A stretch of 7,643 nucleotides of DNA from an uncultured Odoribacter sp. (lineage in GTDB: Bacteria > Bacteroidota > Bacteroidia > Bacteroidales > Marinifilaceae), in contig CAMRAP010000080.1 in NCBI GenBank assembly GCA_947039985.1, positions 1 to 7,643 of the forward strand. The letters are read 5' to 3'. The notes under the pieces are model-generated. The model had not been told where the DNA came from. It did not search any database and saw only the letters and a list, made by a program, of their open reading frames with translations. Each line of letters starts with the position of its first letter. Within the stretch, counting starts at the first letter, position 1. A program made the position numbers and the translations under genes. This document shows positions 1 to 6,972 of the stretch, piece by piece.

Positions 1-5
1 AAAAG

Positions 6-677
6 ATGGATAAGGTTAAAATATTATGGGCTGAGGATGATGCCTATATAAGGATTGAAATAACGGAAATTATGGAAGAAGAAGGTTGGGAAGTGATTGA
101 AGCGACGGATGGAGTGGAAGCCTTTGAAAAGTATAAACAATGTGATCCAGACTTGATTTTATTGGATGTAGATATGCCGAGACGTAGTGGGTTGGAAGTT
201 TTGCAATTGATTCGACTGACTGATTCACATACTACCATAGTGATTTACAGTACGTTGCATGATGATGATGATGTGATGGCTGGACTTATAAATGGTGCAA
301 ATGTTTATTTGGCTAAAAACTTCTGTGTAGATAATTTGTTGCTTCAGTTGAAAACTTTGATTCCCAATAAGATGGCTGAGGTGATTGTTTTAGCAAAGGA
401 TGTGAGCTATAATATCACTACATCCGAATTGAGAATAGGGGAGAAATTCAAGACATTAAGTACGCTGGAAAACAATGTGTTTGTTGTGCTGTGTAGGAAT
501 AAAAATAAGCTGTGCCGAAAGGATTTACTTTTGGATGCTGGATGGAAAAAAACAGATCGAAGTGTAGAGCAGTTGTTATATAAGGTGATCGGAGAACTAA
601 GGCAAATGTTGAAGAGTGTAGAGAGTGTGAAAATTGTGCTGAATAAGGGGGATGGGTATTGTCTGAAAACAACATAG
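6..677 (+). CDS. PhoB/OmpR-type two-component response regulator
   Basis: A 223-residue response regulator, the usual length for the family. Residues about 4-118 form a receiver domain with the acidic pair D11/D12, phosphoacceptor D54 (LLDVDMP), hydroxyl residue S82 and conserved lysine K104; Y101 sits at the aromatic switch position. Residues about 128-222 look like a winged-helix Trans_reg_C domain: an LSTLENNVF start, the recognition-helix region DRSVEQLLYKVIGELRQ, and the closing hairpin GDGYCL. Such proteins are phosphorylated by a sensor kinase and bind promoter DNA in the cytoplasm. Oddities: the usual K-P-F after beta-5 is K-N-F (residues 104-106), and four aspartates (86-89) come from an ATG trinucleotide run. 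The start lies only 5 bases into the window, so any upstream partner kinase or promoter is out of view. The gene converges on the tail hub gene; the target is unknown. Family assignment is firm; host or phage origin is not. Confidence 0.93.
   Translation: MDKVKILWAEDDAYIRIEITEIMEEEGWEVIEATDGVEAFEKYKQCDPDLILLDVDMPRRSGLEVLQLIRLTDSHTTIVIYSTLHDDDDVMAGLINGANVYLAKNFCVDNLLLQLKTLIPNKMAEVIVLAKDVSYNITTSELRIGEKFKTLSTLENNVFVVLCRNKNKLCRKDLLLDAGWKKTDRSVEQLLYKVIGELRQMLKSVESVKIVLNKGDGYCLKTT
259..273 (+). repeat. Five-unit ATG trinucleotide run inside the response regulator gene
   Basis: Five tandem ATG triplets, read one base out of phase by the gene as His followed by four Asp codons (residues 85-89) just after beta-4 of the receiver domain. 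A copy-number change would add or remove single aspartates without breaking the frame. The run is short and may have no role. Confidence 0.5.
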
Positions 678-695
678 GTATCTATCAAAACCCAA

Positions 696-716
696 GAAGA
701 GGTATAAAAACTCTTT
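696..716. other. Weak hairpin between convergent genes
   Basis: The 45-bp gap between the two convergent stop codons contains GAAGAG (696-701) and CTCTTT (711-716), which pair with five Watson-Crick pairs and one G-T around a 9-base A/T-rich loop. Termination is expected between convergent genes. However, the stem is weak and lacks a clean T run on the plus side, so this is at best a poor or bidirectional terminator. Confidence 0.25.
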
Positions 717-722
717 CTATAA

Positions 723-2054
723 TCACTTTGAAATTCGATAGGGCAAAGTAATTTTTTGACGATATCCATTAACCCCGAAAGTGGTAGTTACCTCTTCAAC
801 TAAATAAATAGCATTTTTAGAAGGGTTTCTGTCATCTATAAGCTCTACCTGAACCGCAGCATTAAGGGCTAAATCTCCAAAAATGGTAAGACTTCCTGTA
901 ATACCATTTAGATTATAGTTCTTGAAATATTCGATAGTTTCCTCTACCAACTTATCAGAGTTGATTTCCATATTAGGAGACATATAGGGAACAATGATAT
1001 AAGTGCTAAGGTCTACTTTTGTCTTTGTTGTTGCCCCATCGGCAGTTGTATTACCTGTAACTTTATACGTTTTCTTTGAAATCTGAGTGGCGTTAACTGT
1101 CTGAAACTCTTTACTACCAGCCTTGTTTGGATCATATTCAGGATTAAGGCGAATCGTGGCCTCAAAGAACTTACCATCCGCACCAAGTGCTTTGCCTATA
1201 ACAGCTAAAAATTTAGGGTCCACTTTTAATATTTCTAAATCGTTTTTTGCTACATGATAGTTGAAGTATATTTTAAAGGGTTTACTTGAACCGTCCGAAG
1301 GGAATGTTGGCTGACTTTTCGAAGATGAGTAAGGTCTACCAACTGCAATGGTCGGCATACTATCAGGCGAGTTCTCATCATACTTTAAAAAGCAATAGAC
1401 CTTGTATTTACTCCATTCATTTAAAATATCTGCAACAGTAAAATTATCAGTAATCTTCATCTTTCCTATCTGGATGTCAAATCGCTTAGTCTCTGAGTGG
1501 ATTTGAAAGCCAGTACCTTTAAGCAATCCAAACTTTTCACCCAAAACATCATTAACGCTTGTTTTTATACTTGCACTCTCAATTTTGGGGGCTTGTTTGA
1601 GTTTGAGTTTGAGTTTATACGCCATGTTCTCACAATGTAGCACAAACTGACTGTCAGAGTTGTATGCAGTGATATATCCATCAAACATATTTTTCATAAC
1701 CCCATCATATCCCAACTTGATATTAACACGTTGTCCAATTTTGAATGTAGTCGCATTAACAGCCGTATTACGACTACGCTTTTCGATAATAACACCATCT
1801 TGCATAATCTCTGTCGTGATAAGTGAAGCGTCAACGCCTTCAAGAGTTGCATTGCCAATAATTGTGCTCTTATAAATGGTTCCTTTGGGAAAAGTCAGCT
1901 TTGCAGTACCAATCAGTTTTTTGTAGGACTCTGCAATCTCTATTTCCTGAATACCCGTAATCTCAATAGGGTTCTTTATCACCATTGGATTGGAAGGGTC
2001 AACATCCCCAATCCTAATAGAGCAACAAAGCACATTTAAAGATGTTATAGCCAT
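723..2054 (-). CDS. Phage tail hub / baseplate central protein (gpD / Mu gpP / gp27-like)
   Basis: A 443-residue protein with the character of tail hub proteins, which form the ring joining the tail tube to the spike at the base of a contractile tail. Seen in the sequence: an N-terminal beta-rich part in which FDGYITA (124-130) precedes FVLHCEN (137-143), the usual hub pattern of a tube-like domain; a helical NFTVADILNEWSKYKVYCFL stretch (204-223), typical of the gpD family; and a C-terminal domain with GITGSLTIFGD (384-394), VELIDDRNPS (403-412), IYLVEEV (416-422) and GYRQKITLPYRI (430-441), the classic hub ending. An unusual KLKLKLK strand (147-153) comes from a DNA repeat. The ATG lies inside the upstream gene with a 10-nt overlap, which suggests translational coupling. 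It occupies the Mu gpP position after the tape measure and gpN-slot genes. No lysozyme or spike domain is fused. Its exact family would need a profile search. Confidence 0.82.
   Translation of the reverse strand: MAITSLNVLCCSIRIGDVDPSNPMVIKNPIEITGIQEIEIAESYKKLIGTAKLTFPKGTIYKSTIIGNATLEGVDASLITTEIMQDGVIIEKRSRNTAVNATTFKIGQRVNIKLGYDGVMKNMFDGYITAYNSDSQFVLHCENMAYKLKLKLKQAPKIESASIKTSVNDVLGEKFGLLKGTGFQIHSETKRFDIQIGKMKITDNFTVADILNEWSKYKVYCFLKYDENSPDSMPTIAVGRPYSSSKSQPTFPSDGSSKPFKIYFNYHVAKNDLEILKVDPKFLAVIGKALGADGKFFEATIRLNPEYDPNKAGSKEFQTVNATQISKKTYKVTGNTTADGATTKTKVDLSTYIIVPYMSPNMEINSDKLVEETIEYFKNYNLNGITGSLTIFGDLALNAAVQVELIDDRNPSKNAIYLVEEVTTTFGVNGYRQKITLPYRISK
1595..1616. repeat. Short tandem GTTTGA repeat in the hub gene
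   Basis: Three and two-thirds tandem copies of a 6-base unit, GTTTGA on the plus strand. On the coding strand they give alternating Lys-Leu codons, the KLKLKLK strand at hub residues 147-153. The hexamer keeps frame, so any expansion would lengthen an amphipathic strand by dipeptides. Confidence 0.6.
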
Positions 2055-3022
2055 AATTTAGAAACTTTAAGTAGTGAAGAGGGGTCTATGACATCAGTTC
2101 CAAACTTCACTATTTTCAACCATTTGTTTTCACGTTTTATAGCTTCGTCTACCATCTCCTGATCTGCTAGTTTCAATTCAATAGCTTCGGAGGGTTCAAC
2201 GGCAACACAGTTTAATGAATAAGGCTGAATATTGCGACAATCTGACTGCTGCAAAGAATAATTTAAAACGATAAGTTTAGAAATATTGAACTGTCTTAAA
2301 ATAGTATTGTCGCAATCAATTACCCCTTTGTATTGCATGAGTTTTAGAAAACTAGAAACATCAGCTTCGGGATAAATGTCAGGATATTTACTTGTTATCT
2401 TACCATTTACAGTTATTTCCAAGTCCCCACCTGATATATACTCTTTACGAGTGTAGTCCCGACCTTGCACAGTTGTCAGTACTATATTATTTTTGCTAGA
2501 CACTTGAACAATAGGTTGCAGGTCAGCAAATTTCACTGAACCATATTTTTCATTTGATTCTACTTTGCTTGTTTTGGTGTCATAATAATTTCCCTCCTTA
2601 GCAATTGTAAGTTCTAGGTAATCCAGAACTGTGCGACCAACAATAGTATCAGTGTAGTTTTTAATCTTTGCTACGGCTTGTTGCTCTTTGATAAGCTGAT
2701 AGTATTGCCCTGTTTTGTTTGCAATACTTGTCTGGGATTCTGTTTCTAAATATTTATCACGCTCTTTTTGTTCCCAATACTGTAAATAGCGAGGGTAGGA
2801 GCGTAAAAGACCATAAGCTAATTGAGAAGTAGTTTGGATAACCGCACGTTTTAACACCTCTCTATCCTTAGAAAAATACTGCACCTGTCCATCCTGAAAC
2901 TCAGACAATCCCATTTGCAGACCTCTTCTAGCTACATTAGAAATATAACCCGACAAACTGCCAGCTCCAATAATACCACCACTAAGAAGTGTTGAACCTA
3001 ATATATTTATTAATCTACCCAT
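2045..3022 (-). CDS. DUF6046-like phage tail protein in the gpN slot
   Basis: A 325-residue protein between tape measure and hub, the place taken by Mu gpN (DNA circularisation-like) or by LysM-type gp53 proteins in other contractile phages. The N-terminus (residues 3-26) is hydrophobic and Gly/Ser-rich and could insert in or pack against a tube or membrane. Residues about 75-125 are charged and helical. The C-terminal half has a conserved-looking beta domain: VQGRDYTRKEYISGGDLEIT (185-204), a YPDIYPEADV segment (213-222) and a DNTILRQFNISKLIVL stretch (238-253). I recall this pattern, a G-R-D then E-Y-I element followed by Y-P-E and a Q/R-F-G/N-I strand, from DUF6046 proteins of Bacteroides phages, but I could not check it. 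It starts at ATG 22 nt after the tape measure stop, with no Shine-Dalgarno. A structural tail/baseplate role is inferred from position; its biochemical job is unknown. Confidence 0.7.
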   Translation of the reverse strand: MGRLINILGSTLLSGGIIGAGSLSGYISNVARRGLQMGLSEFQDGQVQYFSKDREVLKRAVIQTTSQLAYGLLRSYPRYLQYWEQKERDKYLETESQTSIANKTGQYYQLIKEQQAVAKIKNYTDTIVGRTVLDYLELTIAKEGNYYDTKTSKVESNEKYGSVKFADLQPIVQVSSKNNIVLTTVQGRDYTRKEYISGGDLEITVNGKITSKYPDIYPEADVSSFLKLMQYKGVIDCDNTILRQFNISKLIVLNYSLQQSDCRNIQPYSLNCVAVEPSEAIELKLADQEMVDEAIKRENKWLKIVKFGTDVIDPSSLLKVSKLWL

Positions 3023-3044
3023 TTCTATTAACTGAAATTATTTG

Positions 3045-6000
3045 CTACCCATTCCACGATGCATCAAATTCGTGAACAACATCAATAAGCACTTTAGCCA
3101 TTTTCTCTTTTAAGTTTTGTATCTCTTCTGTTTGTCCTGCTTCCGATTTTAAAAGTTCTATAGTCTCTATACTTAGAAGGTTCGTAATATTAACGATTAC
3201 TTGTTTAGGCGCCCCTGATGACCAACCCTTACCTCTTGATTCCCAGCCCCAAGGATCGCTATGCTCTCCTGAAAATAAAATGTCATTCTCATTAAATGGC
3301 TGTTTATCATTACTGTCTGGTTCGTTGGAAAATAGATGACTGGGGAATCCTGCCTTATTTAATATGTTCTTTGCTGCTTGTGCAGAGCCACCAAAAGTAT
3401 TACGAAGACTCGCTGTAAACTTTACCAGTCGGTCATGAACAAACTGAAAGTTAGTTAACTGGTCTTCACGTTGCAGGTCTGTTGCATTTTTAGCCAGTGG
3501 ATTTTGTATCCATTCATTGTCTTTATTCATTGAAAAACCACGGTTTTTCAGTTCTTCAAAATCAAACTTACCTTTTTGCATAAGAGTTTGAGCACCTGAT
3601 GTCGAAGATATTGCATCACGATAAATATTTGCCATACGAATAATCTCAGGAACAGTCTCTTTGTTCATATGCTCTCCGTAGTGAAATGTTTTAACCACAT
3701 CTTTTTCAAGCAATTTATCCATTCCCTTTTTATAGATAATTTCACCATCCTTATTGGTTGACCATAATGATTTATCTAGTGCTTTTTCGGAATGACCATA
3801 TTTTTCACGCACATTATTAATGAATGCACCAACATCTATTGCTGTTTTACGTGTTCCTAAATCGGCAAATGCTGAATTAATACGTGATTGACTATCTTTC
3901 TCTGCAATGGTTCGAATAGCATTACGAGTATCAGCTTGATAAGCATCCTGAAAATTATATAGATCGTTGGCACCAACTAAACCAGAGCCACGAGCCTGAG
4001 CCTGACCAAAAGAAGACATCAATGCGCTCCACCAGTTTCCCGTAAAAGCTCCGATTTTGTGACCCGAAACATCTTCAAGTGTTCGACCTGTTAATTCGTC
4101 CATCGCTTTTTTTGTATCAAGAGCCATTTGATATGTGCTACTTAAAGAATTGTGTAGAGCATCAATAGAAGGGTAACGATATTTCTTATTAGCTTCAATT
4201 TCTTCTAGCACAGCATCTTTTGCCTCTTTTACCTTCCAAGTTTTATATGCAACCCAACCTAATGCACCAACAAGAGCAGCAATACCTGCTGTTGCTGCAA
4301 TGGCTGTTGTTCCTAATGCACCTATGGATGCTGTAGAGCCTATTAATCCATTGCCAGATGCAACTTGCGAAGAGAATAATGACATAGCGGCAGTACGTGC
4401 ACCTAAAGCTCCTCCCCCTGAACCTAAAATGCTTCTTGTCATAGCCCCTTTACCTGTTATTCCTGCTGCTTGCATGGCTGTAACAATAGATCTTTTATTG
4501 GCAAAACTAAGAGTACCACCTATGCCACCTCCACCAGTAAGCCCTCCAAGCAGATTTGAAATAGAAGTAGCAGCAGATTTTTTACCTAAAAAACCAACCG
4601 CAATACCAACATTCGTTAGTGCACCTGCTAGTTTATACAGCTTTGTTGCAACAAAACCAGAGAAAATCATGGGCTCTATCCAATGAAAGTTACGTGTAAC
4701 CCATGCACCTAACTTGCCTAGTACAGAAACTACATTTAACATACTCTGTCCAATAGAGGCTAGCCCTTGTGCAAATTCTGGAGCATTAAACTTTGACAGT
4801 AAATCACGAAGTGTTGATTTAATAATAGGTTCAATAGTCTCATATCCTTTCATGAAACTCTCTGTGAATTGAGAGCTTACTTGAGCCCAAAGTCCTTTGG
4901 TGGTATCTTGCTTTACTTTTGCAAGTTCTGATGAAATTCCATATGAGCCACGATTGTGTACTGTCATCTCCCGCAACTGCTCATGGTTACGAACAAACAT
5001 CATCGCAGCATTACCTCCAATTTTTCCGAAGATGGACTGCATATCACCCATTGTTGCACCTTTCTTGTCTAAATCTTCGAAAATATCAGCTAATGGACGA
5101 AATTTTTCTACTTGTTTCCCATAAATATCTCTGTGTTCTGTAAACTTAACACCTAATCTTTCAAGTACATCTTGCGACTCTCTCGTAGGTTTTGCAAATC
5201 GTGTAGACATAGCACGAAGAGCGGTACCAGCCATTGTGCCTTTGATACCCATATTACCAAGAATACCAATTGCAGCAGAACTCTCGGAGAATTCAAGACC
5301 TGCCATACGCAAATAACCTGCTGACATTTTAAAAGATTCAGCCATCTCAATGATATTCACGTTGGAACGAGATACAGTAGATGCCAATATATCCGCCACC
5401 GACCCCATGCTAGTATTCTTGACATCATACCCTGCCATGATATTTGTAGCAAGATCACCAATTTGACTAACATCATTGTCGCCAATTAATGCAAGATTAG
5501 TAATAGGACGAATAGATTTATTAATCGTTTCAACCCCCATACCTGCCATCGAAAGGTGTTTTACAGCACCTGCAATCTCCACCGCTGTAAACTTTGTTTC
5601 CACGCCAATCTGACGAACATAACGAGCCATTGAATCAAAGCGGTTCTCAAAAGTAGTAAGCTCTCCATCTGAAACTTTCAAAATGGATTGTGCTGATTCC
5701 ATTATGTTAGAATACTCAATAGCCTTTGTTAACTCTGAGCGCATAAAGCCGTAAGCCATATACCCGTTAACCATACCCATCATTGGTAGACGTTGAAACG
5801 ATGGGGCATTAGCGTATTGTAGTCGGTTTATTGCACCTCGTTTAAGATTGCTTTGCATTAAAGTTTGACCCTTTAATTGCCCTCGTGTTGCAGATATGCT
5901 CTGTACTGCAGTCCGCTTTTGATGGCTTTCTGCATCACGTTCAGCCCTTTTCTGATCAGCAACCTTTTTCTTATCCATTGCATCAGCCTGACGCATAGCT

Positions 6001-6854
6001 CTTTGGCGATCCCATTCAGCCATGCGAAGTGCATTTTGCTTTTTGGTTGCTAGTAGTTTATCTTCCTCTACTTTCTGAGCAAAGGCACGTTTTTGTTCAA
6101 AAAGCTGATTTTTGGTATATAGTTTTTCTTGAATTTTAGAATTGACATCAGCAGAAGGTACATAGGCTACATTAGGAGGGTATACTAAAGGTGGAGTAAA
6201 GCCACCAGACAATGGTTTAGCACCCATTGATCCTATTGGCATACTAAAAGGAATATTTGATGCCTTTTTAATATTCTGCATCAAAGTCAGTAAGCGCTGT
6301 AAACGTTGCTCTGCTACATCGGTCTTTATATTAACTTCTCGTCCTTTTTCAAGTGAAATGAGAGCTGCATTAATTTTACCAACTACCTTTGTGATACTCT
6401 TCTGAGTATCTTGCATCGTCTTTACTGATGATGCAGCGCTTTGACGGATATTATCATTTTGTCCATCAATCAGTTTTTTGTCAAGAAGGGATTTACTTTT
6501 TGCTTTTAAAGCCTTACTGTCTAATACAGCCCCTGAATTAATAGCAAGATTTATCCCCTTGGACATCTCTTTTATCTCACCAAGAACCTTCGTAATGCGA
6601 GATAACTTTTCCTCACTCTTTGTAGTGTCTATATTGATTTTATAAGAGTAGTCACGCTTCCTTCCACCTTTTGTTCGGAAGGTAGCGTCTATCTCTGCCA
6701 TCATCTTTTGGATGTTCTGAACGGCAGGGGTAAGTGATGCTTTTGCCTGTACAAGTTTTCCTACAGCGTCGGCAAAATCTTTGATCTGCGTAATTCCCTC
6801 ACCTGCTTGTACATTGATGGCGTAGTTAACTTGATAATTCTGTTCTTGTGACAC
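3045..6854 (-). CDS. Phage tail tape measure protein, TP901 family
   Basis: A 1269-residue tape measure protein, which sets tail length, is threaded through the tube during assembly and is ejected ahead of DNA. Seen in order: an N-terminal region (about 1-230); a strongly charged Lys/Arg/Glu/Gln helical stretch (about 240-318) likely to be coiled coil; a TP901 core (about 385-571) with MSAGYLRMAGLEFSES, the hallmark GILGNMGIKGTMAGTALRAM and DVLERLGVKF; hydrophobic segments (about 725-755 and 836-870); a Gly-rich patch (about 770-782); and a long helical, polar C-terminal part. The start is GTG at 6854: the same frame has a stop (TAG) five codons upstream and no ATG or TTG between, and the next Met is about 50 residues in. 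It lies directly after the chaperone pair, as in most tailed phages. A hairpin ends 4 nt before the start, and a terminator-like element lies further upstream. At roughly 0.15 nm per residue, the tail would be near 190 nm. Confidence 0.93.
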   Translation of the reverse strand: MSQEQNYQVNYAINVQAGEGITQIKDFADAVGKLVQAKASLTPAVQNIQKMMAEIDATFRTKGGRKRDYSYKINIDTTKSEEKLSRITKVLGEIKEMSKGINLAINSGAVLDSKALKAKSKSLLDKKLIDGQNDNIRQSAASSVKTMQDTQKSITKVVGKINAALISLEKGREVNIKTDVAEQRLQRLLTLMQNIKKASNIPFSMPIGSMGAKPLSGGFTPPLVYPPNVAYVPSADVNSKIQEKLYTKNQLFEQKRAFAQKVEEDKLLATKKQNALRMAEWDRQRAMRQADAMDKKKVADQKRAERDAESHQKRTAVQSISATRGQLKGQTLMQSNLKRGAINRLQYANAPSFQRLPMMGMVNGYMAYGFMRSELTKAIEYSNIMESAQSILKVSDGELTTFENRFDSMARYVRQIGVETKFTAVEIAGAVKHLSMAGMGVETINKSIRPITNLALIGDNDVSQIGDLATNIMAGYDVKNTSMGSVADILASTVSRSNVNIIEMAESFKMSAGYLRMAGLEFSESSAAIGILGNMGIKGTMAGTALRAMSTRFAKPTRESQDVLERLGVKFTEHRDIYGKQVEKFRPLADIFEDLDKKGATMGDMQSIFGKIGGNAAMMFVRNHEQLREMTVHNRGSYGISSELAKVKQDTTKGLWAQVSSQFTESFMKGYETIEPIIKSTLRDLLSKFNAPEFAQGLASIGQSMLNVVSVLGKLGAWVTRNFHWIEPMIFSGFVATKLYKLAGALTNVGIAVGFLGKKSAATSISNLLGGLTGGGGIGGTLSFANKRSIVTAMQAAGITGKGAMTRSILGSGGGALGARTAAMSLFSSQVASGNGLIGSTASIGALGTTAIAATAGIAALVGALGWVAYKTWKVKEAKDAVLEEIEANKKYRYPSIDALHNSLSSTYQMALDTKKAMDELTGRTLEDVSGHKIGAFTGNWWSALMSSFGQAQARGSGLVGANDLYNFQDAYQADTRNAIRTIAEKDSQSRINSAFADLGTRKTAIDVGAFINNVREKYGHSEKALDKSLWSTNKDGEIIYKKGMDKLLEKDVVKTFHYGEHMNKETVPEIIRMANIYRDAISSTSGAQTLMQKGKFDFEELKNRGFSMNKDNEWIQNPLAKNATDLQREDQLTNFQFVHDRLVKFTASLRNTFGGSAQAAKNILNKAGFPSHLFSNEPDSNDKQPFNENDILFSGEHSDPWGWESRGKGWSSGAPKQVIVNITNLLSIETIELLKSEAGQTEEIQNLKEKMAKVLIDVVHEFDASWNG

Positions 6855-6858
6855 TGCT

Positions 6859-6895
6859 AAAGACTTCTATTTTATTGTATAGAATAGTGGTCTTT
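6859..6895 (-). promoter_or_regulatory. Imperfect hairpin abutting the tape measure start codon
   Basis: Read on the minus strand, AAAGAC (6895-6890) pairs with GTCTTT (6864-6859). After a 2x2 internal loop, CTATT (6887-6883) pairs with AATAG (6871-6867), and after one mismatch TAT pairs with ATA around a 3-base loop. This gives 14 pairs in 37 nt. The 3' arm ends 4 nt before the GTG start, so the structure would cover the ribosome-standby region. It could damp translation of the tape measure protein or act as an RNA processing site. The role is inferred; the pairing is seen. Confidence 0.45.
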
Positions 6896-6913
6896 AAAAA
6901 AATAGAGTGAATG

Positions 6914-6948
6914 AAAAACCCCTACCATCCAAAAGGGATAAGCAGGGG
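6914..6948 (-). terminator. Rho-independent-like terminator between chaperone pair and tape measure gene
   Basis: On the minus strand, CCCCT (6948-6944) pairs with AGGGG (6923-6919). Inside it ATCC (6939-6936) pairs with GGAT (6930-6927), extended by two T-G wobbles, around a CTTTT loop. The outer stem is followed at once by TTTTT (6918-6914). It lies 25 nt past the fusion stop codon and 60 nt before the tape measure start. An internal leaky terminator here would lower tape measure mRNA relative to tube and chaperone, fitting the few tape measure copies needed per tail. The plus-strand reading also has T-poor flanks, so the orientation is clear. Confidence 0.6.
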
Positions 6949-6972
6949 CGAGCAAAAGAAACGATAACAACT

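Noticed and set aside
696..716. Strong bidirectional terminator between the convergent genes
   Set aside because: The hairpin has only five Watson-Crick pairs and no proper T tract on the plus side; it is kept only as a weak feature.
407..769. Minus-strand open frames of 120 and 75 codons opposite the response regulator
   Set aside because: They lie antisense to a clear receiver/winged-helix gene, have low-complexity Ser/Phe/Thr-rich translations and no family resemblance.
4300..4686. Plus-strand open frame of 128 codons opposite the tape measure gene
   Set aside because: The Pro/Ala-rich translation is the antisense image of the Gly/Ala-rich hydrophobic part of the tape measure protein.
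4897..5350. Overlapping plus- and minus-strand open frames within the TP901 core
   Set aside because: They are frame shadows of a conserved coding segment; none shows domain-like sequence.
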